The position numbers were made by a program, and so were the translations under genes. Shown here in pieces: positions 60,401-63,949 of a stretch of 63,949 bases of DNA (position 1 is the stretch's first letter; each line of letters starts with the position of its first letter). The notes under the pieces are model-generated. The model was not told the DNA's origin and did no database searches. It worked only from the letters and a program-made list of their open reading frames with translations. This DNA comes from Streptomyces sporangiiformans (lineage in GTDB: Bacteria; Actinomycetota; Actinomycetes; Streptomycetales; Streptomycetaceae), in contig NZ_VCHX02000167.1 of assembly GCF_005768555.2 (NCBI RefSeq), positions 1 through 63,949 of the forward strand. The letters are read 5' to 3'.

Positions 60401-60974
60401 GCAGGGCGTCACCGTAGATCTCCCGCCAGGGCGCGAGCAGCTTCGCGGCCCGGTCGGGGCGGCCCGCGGCGAGCGCACGGCCCACATCGGAGGCGGGGCC
60501 GAGCAGCACGGTCAGGCCCTCGGCGTGGTTGTCCGCCCAGGGCAGCAGAGGCGGACCCTCGTCGGCATGCGATGCAGTAACGATTCTGCACAGATCGGCC
60601 CAGCCGCTCGCACCGTCCCGGGCAAGGAAGGTCACACGAGGTGTCGACTCATCGATGAAGGCACCGCCGCGCACAGGGGCACGTCGCCGCGCCCGCCGCT
60701 CCGGCTCCCCCGGCGGAGCCACCGCGAGTTCCGCCCCGAACAGCGGACGCACCCCCTCGGCGGCACAGGCCTTGGCGAACCGGACCGTGCCCGCGAGGGT
60801 GTCCCGGTCGGTGAGCGCGAGGGCGTCCAGACCCCGCTCGGACGCGCGCTCGGCCAGCCGCTCCGGATGAGATGCCCCATAACGTAGGGAAAACCCGGAA
60901 ACGGTGTGCAGATGCGTGAAACCCGGCACGCGCACCTCCACTACCCAGGGGCTCCCACGCCAGCCCTCGAACAT
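57447..60974 (-). CDS. dnaE2: Error-prone DNA polymerase DnaE2
   Basis: 1175-aa C-family polymerase. PHP domain at the N-terminus (FTHLHTVSGFSLRYG, ALTDRDTLAG), catalytic acids in LPDIDID (Asp435, 437, 439), helix-hairpin-helix and an OB-fold near 1000-1090. Length and lack of the long C-terminal tail mark DnaE2, not replicative DnaE1. It performs translesion synthesis after damage. ATG 60974 has GTAGGGAA upstream; a LexA box lies 39 bp before it. Coupled to the ImuB-like gene downstream. Confidence 0.96.
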   Translation of the reverse strand: MFEGWRGSPWVVEVRVPGFTHLHTVSGFSLRYGASHPERLAERASERGLDALALTDRDTLAGTVRFAKACAAEGVRPLFGAELAVAPPGEPERRARRRAPVRGGAFIDESTPRVTFLARDGASGWADLCRIVTASHADEGPPLLPWADNHAEGLTVLLGPASDVGRALAAGRPDRAAKLLAPWREIYGDALRLEAAWHGRKGTGPGSLRLAARTVGFAAEQRVRPVLSNAVRYADPGMGPVADVLDAARRLVPIDPRKELDSGERWLKDAGAMSGAAERIVEAAGHRRDAAHRLLEQTQATAAECLVDPEDDLGIGAVHFPEPHLVGAGRRTAQRVLASRAAAGMVLRGYDSRRAYWERMHQELDIIAHHNFASYFLTVAQVVDDVRKMGIRVAARGSGAGSLVNHLLGIAHADPVEHGLLMERFLSKRRLALPDIDIDVESARRLEVYRAIIDRFGTERVATVAMPETYRVRHAIRDVGAALSMDPADIDRIAKSFPHIRARDARAALDELPELRELAGEKERYGRLWELVEALDALPRGVAMHPCGVLLSDASLLARTPVMPTSGEGFPMAQFDKDDVEDLGLLKLDVLGVRMQSAMAHAVAEVERATGVPVDLDAVPEGDPATYELIRSTETLGCFQIESPGQRDLVGRLQPATFHDLVVDISLFRPGPVAADMVRPFIEARHGRAPVRYPHPDLAEPLRETYGVVVFHEQVIDIVHLMTGCGRDEADQVRRGLSDPESQGRIRSWFAQQAAGQGYSAETIARTWEIVEAFGSYGFCKAHAVAFAVPTYQSAWLKAHHPAAFYAGLLTHDPGMYPKRLLLADARRRGVPILPLDVNRSSVAHRIELVCGKGDSPDRWGVRLALSDVYGISKAEAERIADGQPYASLVDFWERARPSRPLAARLAQVGALDAFGANRRDLQLHLTELHRGAPGVRGGQLPLSGGRNTAFVGLPDLDDAERLSAELGVLSMDVSRNLMDDYREFLEELGVVTARRLRETRHGEAVLVAGAKAATQTPPIRSGKRVIFTTLDDGTGLVDLAFFDDSHDRCAHTVFHSWLLLVRGVVQRRGPRSLSVVGSAAWNLADLVELRREEGLDGVALRLAEPNDVVTGEAGEGAEEAGAPAGSRGEGDSVDGRRIHLPTGYEMHPWADLRPAGEGPASGRKLWHQSPGSAG

Positions 60975-61012
60975 CAGTTCCCTACTCCCTCACCCCCACC
61001 ATAGACCAATTC

Positions 61013-61028
61013 TCGAACGAATGTACGA
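61013..61028. promoter_or_regulatory. LexA (SOS) box of the dnaE2 operon
   Basis: TCGAACGAATGTACGA, one change from the actinobacterial/Gram-positive consensus TCGAAC-N4-GTTCGA, 39-54 bp before the dnaE2 start. It is the only such site I found in the window. Confidence 0.8.
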
Positions 61029-61065
61029 CATCCGCACGGGCACACCCCACCTGCGGAAACGCGAA

Positions 61066-61101
61066 AGTCCCGCCCCCGCGAAAGCGCGCGGGGACGGGAC
61101 T
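61066..61101 (-). terminator. Terminator of the secreted protease gene
   Basis: 15-nt arms (61066-61080 and 61087-61101, AGTCCCGCCCCCGCG against CGCGGGGACGGGACT, one mismatch) and a 6-nt loop, 20 nt after the protease stop and followed on the minus strand by TTTCGCGTTT. Confidence 0.85.
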
Positions 61102-61120
61102 CTCCGAGTCGGTGGAGCCG

Positions 61121-62203
61121 TCAGCCGATCTCGGTGCCGGTTGCCTCGAGGGCCTCCGTGACCGGCTGGAAGAAGGTCTCGCCGCCCGAGGTGCAGTCGC
61201 CACTGCCGCCGGAGGTGAGGCCGATCGCCTTGTCGCCGGCGAAGAGCGAGCCGCCACTGTCACCGGGCTCGGCGCAGACGTCGGTCTGGATGAGCCCCTC
61301 GACGACGTCGCCGCTGCCGTAGTTCACGGTGGCGTTCAGGCCGGTGACCTTGCCGTCGTGCACCTGGGTCGTGGAACCGCTGCGGGTGACCTCCTGGCCG
61401 ACGGTGGCCTCGGCCGCGCCCGTGATCTTCTGCGAGGAACCGTTGTAGAGGTTCACCTCGCTCGGGTGCTCCACGTCCCCGCTGAACTTCACCAGGCCGT
61501 AGTCGTCGCCCGGGAAGCTGGAGTCCACGTTCTCGCCGATCGCGTTGCCGTCCGAGTCCGACCAGCTGGTGATCGACTCGGTGCAGTGCCCGGCGGTCAG
61601 GAAGTGCGGCTCCCCGCCCTTGACCACGTTGAAGCCGAGCGAACAGCGGCTGCCGCCACCGGTGATGGCGTCACCGCCGGCGATGAAGGGCTTGAACTCC
61701 CCCTTCGTGGTCTTGAGTTCGACCTTGGAGCCGAGCTCGTCGACGACCTTGTTCAGCTTGGCCATCTTCGCGCCCTTGACCGTGCGGTCCGCGGTGACGA
61801 CGACCTTGTTGGTCGCGGGGTCGGTCGCCCACGAGGTGCCGGGGATGGTCGCGTCCTGCTTCAGCGTCGTACGGGCGCTCTTGAGCTCGGCGAGGGAGTT
61901 CTCGACGATTCTCGCCTTGGCTCCCGCCGTCTTGACGGCTTCGGCCGAGGCCTTGTCGAGCACGTTCACGACGAGGTTCTTGGCCTTCGCGTCGTAATAC
62001 GTTCCCGCCGCGTCGGCGCCGAGGTCCTTGGCGAGCGTCGAGGCGAGCTTTCCGGCCGCCGCGACCGAGAGGGTCTCGGGCGTGGGTGCGGGCGCGGTCT
62101 CACTCGCGTTCGCGGACTGGAAGGTAACTCCCGCGGCCACCAGTGCGGCGATGCCCGCACCTGCCACGGCGGCACGCCGCTTGGGTATGCGTCGGTGCTT
62201 CAA
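61121..62203 (-). CDS. Secreted chymotrypsin-like protease (SGPA/SGPB type)
   Basis: 360-aa preproprotease. Signal peptide to about 33; the alpha-lytic-type pro-domain follows to about 173; the mature enzyme probably starts IAGGDAITGG (174). The triad is His206 (TAGHC), Asp234 (DDYGLV) and Ser316 (GDSGGS); Cys187-Cys207 and Cys310-Cys333 region match the two disulphides of Streptomyces griseus proteases. The start is TTG 62203 with AGGAGG 7 nt upstream. The promoter must be far up: the 12-mer shared with the lipase lies 201 nt away. Confidence 0.95.
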   Translation of the reverse strand: MKHRRIPKRRAAVAGAGIAALVAAGVTFQSANASETAPAPTPETLSVAAAGKLASTLAKDLGADAAGTYYDAKAKNLVVNVLDKASAEAVKTAGAKARIVENSLAELKSARTTLKQDATIPGTSWATDPATNKVVVTADRTVKGAKMAKLNKVVDELGSKVELKTTKGEFKPFIAGGDAITGGGSRCSLGFNVVKGGEPHFLTAGHCTESITSWSDSDGNAIGENVDSSFPGDDYGLVKFSGDVEHPSEVNLYNGSSQKITGAAEATVGQEVTRSGSTTQVHDGKVTGLNATVNYGSGDVVEGLIQTDVCAEPGDSGGSLFAGDKAIGLTSGGSGDCTSGGETFFQPVTEALEATGTEIG

Positions 62204-62403
62204 CTTGCGTCCTCCTGTGGGGGGTCGGCCGCGGCGGTTATGGGGACCACCGAGACCGAAAGGCGTACGGGCATGAACATGACAGACAAGAAAAGCCACG
62301 TCCACGCCAGCGGACACCGACCACTATTGCGAGGCACCCTGGGTCACACAAGGTCGACTTCAGGACGGGCACTCTCCAACAAGTGCATACCCCCTGCTGG
62401 TTG

Positions 62404-62415
62404 ACGCGCGTTGAC
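62404..62415. promoter_or_regulatory. 12-mer shared with the lipase promoter region
   Basis: ACGCGCGTTGAC, identical to 38531-38542, next to a direct repeat GTTGAC-GCGC-GTTGAC. Both sites lie upstream of minus-strand secreted hydrolases. Possibly a binding site of a common regulator. Confidence 0.4.
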
Positions 62416-62488
62416 CCGCCGGAATAAAGACCATGTCAGTTCCCGCAGCAAACACTACGAGCGAGTAACTAAGGGCAGCGCGTGAGGT

Positions 62489-63544
62489 CTAGCCCTGTCC
62501 GGATTTCGACCCTTCGGGGTCCGGATCGAACGACTCCAGTACGGGCGGAAGTTGCTCCCGCATCGATTGCTCCCCCGCCGCGGGCATCGACGGCACGGCC
62601 CGCTCCGGCTCGGACGACGGCTCCTTCGCCTCCGGCAGCGGCTGCTGGGACTGGGACAACAACCGCTGAAGCTGGGCGAACAACTGCGGGGAGAGCAGCG
62701 CCTGCTGCTGGGCGGACGACGACTGCCCCTCGGACGGCGTCGGCTGCTGCACGGCCGGCGACGGCTGCTGCACGGACGGCGTCGGCTGCTGCGCGCGCTC
62801 CAGGAAGCGCAGCAGCTCCACCGGGAAGGGCAGCACCAGCGTGGAGTTCTTCTCGGCCGCGACCGCCACCACGGTCTGCAGCAGCCGCAGTTGGAGGGCG
62901 GAGGGAGTGTCGGCCATCTCCTTGGCGGCCTCGGCCAGCTTCCTGGAGGCCTGCAGTTCCGCGTCGGCGTTGATGACGCGGGCCCGCCGCTCGCGGTCGG
63001 CCTCCGCCTGCCGCGCCATGGACCGCTTCATCGTCTCCGGCAGCGACACGTCCTTGATCTCGACACGGTCGATGGAGACGCCCCACTCCACGGCCGGGCT
63101 GTCGATCATCAACTCCAGCCCCTGGTTGAGCTTTTCGCGGTTGGAGAGCAGATCGTCCAGCTCGCTCTTGCCGATGATCGAGCGCAGCGACGTCTGCGCC
63201 ATCTGCGAGACCGCGAACCGGTAGTCCTCGACCCGCATGATCGCGTCGGCCGCGGACACCACCTTGAAGTAGATGACGGCGTCCACGCGCACCGTGACGT
63301 TGTCCCGCGTGATGCCGTCCTGCGCGGGCACCGGCATCGTCACGATCTGCATGTTGACCTTCTGGAGCTTGTCCACGAAGGGCACGATCAGGGTGAACCC
63401 CGGGCCCCGCACACCGGAGCGCAGCCGACCGAGCCGGAGCACCACACCCCGCTCGTACTGTTTGACGACCCGGGCCGCCGACATCATGTACACCGCTCCG
63501 ACGGACGCGAGCGCCGCCCCCGCCGTCAACAGCTCCTCGACCAT
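62489..63544 (-). CDS. SPFH/band 7 (slipin) membrane protein
   Basis: 351-aa protein. One N-terminal helix (about 8-22) then the SPFH domain: VVKQYERGVVLRLGRLRSG, RDNVTVRVDAVIYFKV and the coiled-coil region with EIKDVSLPETMKRSMARQAE (about 155-195). The last 110 residues are Gln/Pro/Ser-rich with QQPTPSVQQPSPAVQQPTPS repeats. Slipins scaffold membrane microdomains. TGGGGGG lies before ATG 63544. No NfeD partner gene is seen downstream, which is unusual for slipins. Confidence 0.93.
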   Translation of the reverse strand: MVEELLTAGAALASVGAVYMMSAARVVKQYERGVVLRLGRLRSGVRGPGFTLIVPFVDKLQKVNMQIVTMPVPAQDGITRDNVTVRVDAVIYFKVVSAADAIMRVEDYRFAVSQMAQTSLRSIIGKSELDDLLSNREKLNQGLELMIDSPAVEWGVSIDRVEIKDVSLPETMKRSMARQAEADRERRARVINADAELQASRKLAEAAKEMADTPSALQLRLLQTVVAVAAEKNSTLVLPFPVELLRFLERAQQPTPSVQQPSPAVQQPTPSEGQSSSAQQQALLSPQLFAQLQRLLSQSQQPLPEAKEPSSEPERAVPSMPAAGEQSMREQLPPVLESFDPDPEGSKSGQG

Positions 63545-63634
63545 GACGACCCCCCAGGGTCCGTACCGAGCGCGTCAGGTGTGTACTTCGAAGGTAACTC
63601 CAAGGTGGACGCGAAGGGGAGATGGAGGGCACAG

Positions 63635-63949
63635 GTGCCGAGCGGCGTGATGATGCGGGACGGACGACGGCTGGCGTTCGAGGAGTGGGGCGATGCGGGC
63701 GGGACGCCAGTGGTGCTGCTGCACGGCACACCGGGCTGCCGGTACGGGGCGGTGCCCGAGAAGGTGATGCAAGCGCGCCCCGGGGTACGGTTCATCGCCT
63801 ACGACCGCCCCGGGTACGGGGATTCGGACCGCGGCCCCGGCCGCCGGGTCGCTGACGCGGCGCGGGACGTGGCCGCGGTGGCCGACGCGCTCGGGCTCGA
63901 CCGGTTCGCGGTGCTCGGCCGCTCGGGCGGCGCCCCGCACGCGCTGGCC
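63635..63949 (+). CDS. Alpha/beta hydrolase, truncated at window end
   Basis: First 105 residues of a cytoplasmic alpha/beta-fold hydrolase: oxyanion loop HGTPG near 31, AYDRPGYGDSD near 57, and the nucleophile elbow GRSGGAPHAL at the window edge (Ser about 99). GTG 63635 has GGAGGG 6 nt upstream. Divergent from the SPFH gene. The rest, including the acid and His of the triad, lies beyond the window. Confidence 0.88.
   Translation, partial: MPSGVMMRDGRRLAFEEWGDAGGTPVVLLHGTPGCRYGAVPEKVMQARPGVRFIAYDRPGYGDSDRGPGRRVADAARDVAAVADALGLDRFAVLGRSGGAPHALA

Noticed and set aside
1..63949. tRNA, rRNA, prophage or integrated element
   Set aside because: No tRNA-like folds, rRNA sequence, integrase or phage structural genes were seen on either strand; only one short MITE-like element is present.

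Overview
This is a high-GC actinobacterial chromosome segment that reads as Streptomyces. The evidence is codon usage with G/C in third positions, GTG and TTG starts, long antisense shadow ORFs, typical Streptomyces interspersed repeats, SoxR with a short target region, a SigK/RskA pair, SGPB-like secreted protease and GDSL lipase, and a dnaE2-imuB-like pair. From memory the gene order resembles the S. coelicolor stretch from soxR to dnaE2; I could not verify that here. I see no rRNA, tRNA, CRISPR array, prophage or complete insertion sequence.

Left part (1-30 kb). A secreted Ntn-hydrolase of the penicillin-acylase type comes first, then two unrecognised small proteins. A regulator-rich stretch follows: SoxR, MaoC hydratase with its TetR repressor, YiaA/B and a second TetR, an ArsR-type regulator with an EamA exporter, and an MHS-type transporter. 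Next is a minus-strand metabolic block: alcohol and aldehyde dehydrogenases, an orphan UgpC/MsiK-like ATPase, an MFS exporter, a CitMHS citrate-type carrier, and a molybdopterin oxidoreductase with its TetR. Then come homogentisate dioxygenase with a GntR regulator, an orphan type ISP restriction-modification C-terminal domain protein, and a TetR with a DrrAB-type ABC exporter. Most regulators here have a visible palindromic operator beside them.

Middle (28.8-48.8 kb). A SigK-type ECF sigma factor and its RskA anti-sigma factor diverge from a DUF4331 surface protein, a TPR membrane protein, a His-rich NicO nickel/cobalt transporter and a Ser/Thr kinase. Both divergent promoters carry the same SigK-like signature. 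After a GDSL lipase comes a glycan-assembly cluster: membrane protein, FemAB/BioF2-like acyltransferase, two GT2 glycosyltransferases, a polysaccharide deacetylase, and a 1341-residue flippase/GT-C fusion. A membrane-anchored glycoside hydrolase faces it convergently.

Right part (49-64 kb). An AAA ATPase, DUF72, GntR/YtrA, GNAT and DUF402 genes come first. A 102-bp MITE-like element supplies the DUF402 stop codon. A methyltransferase follows, with a triple TTGTCAGTG array like the actinobacterial RecA-independent damage promoter. Then come a 44-aa protein, a GNAT, a secreted lipase, a MarR-cupin pair, and the SOS-type imuB-like/dnaE2 operon with a LexA box. The window ends with an SGPB-like protease, an SPFH protein and a truncated alpha/beta hydrolase.

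Themes that cut across the window are: repressor-operator pairs that can be read directly; many starts 6-8 nt after a -10-like hexamer, suggesting leaderless mRNAs; and short tandem duplications at gene 3' ends around stop codons.
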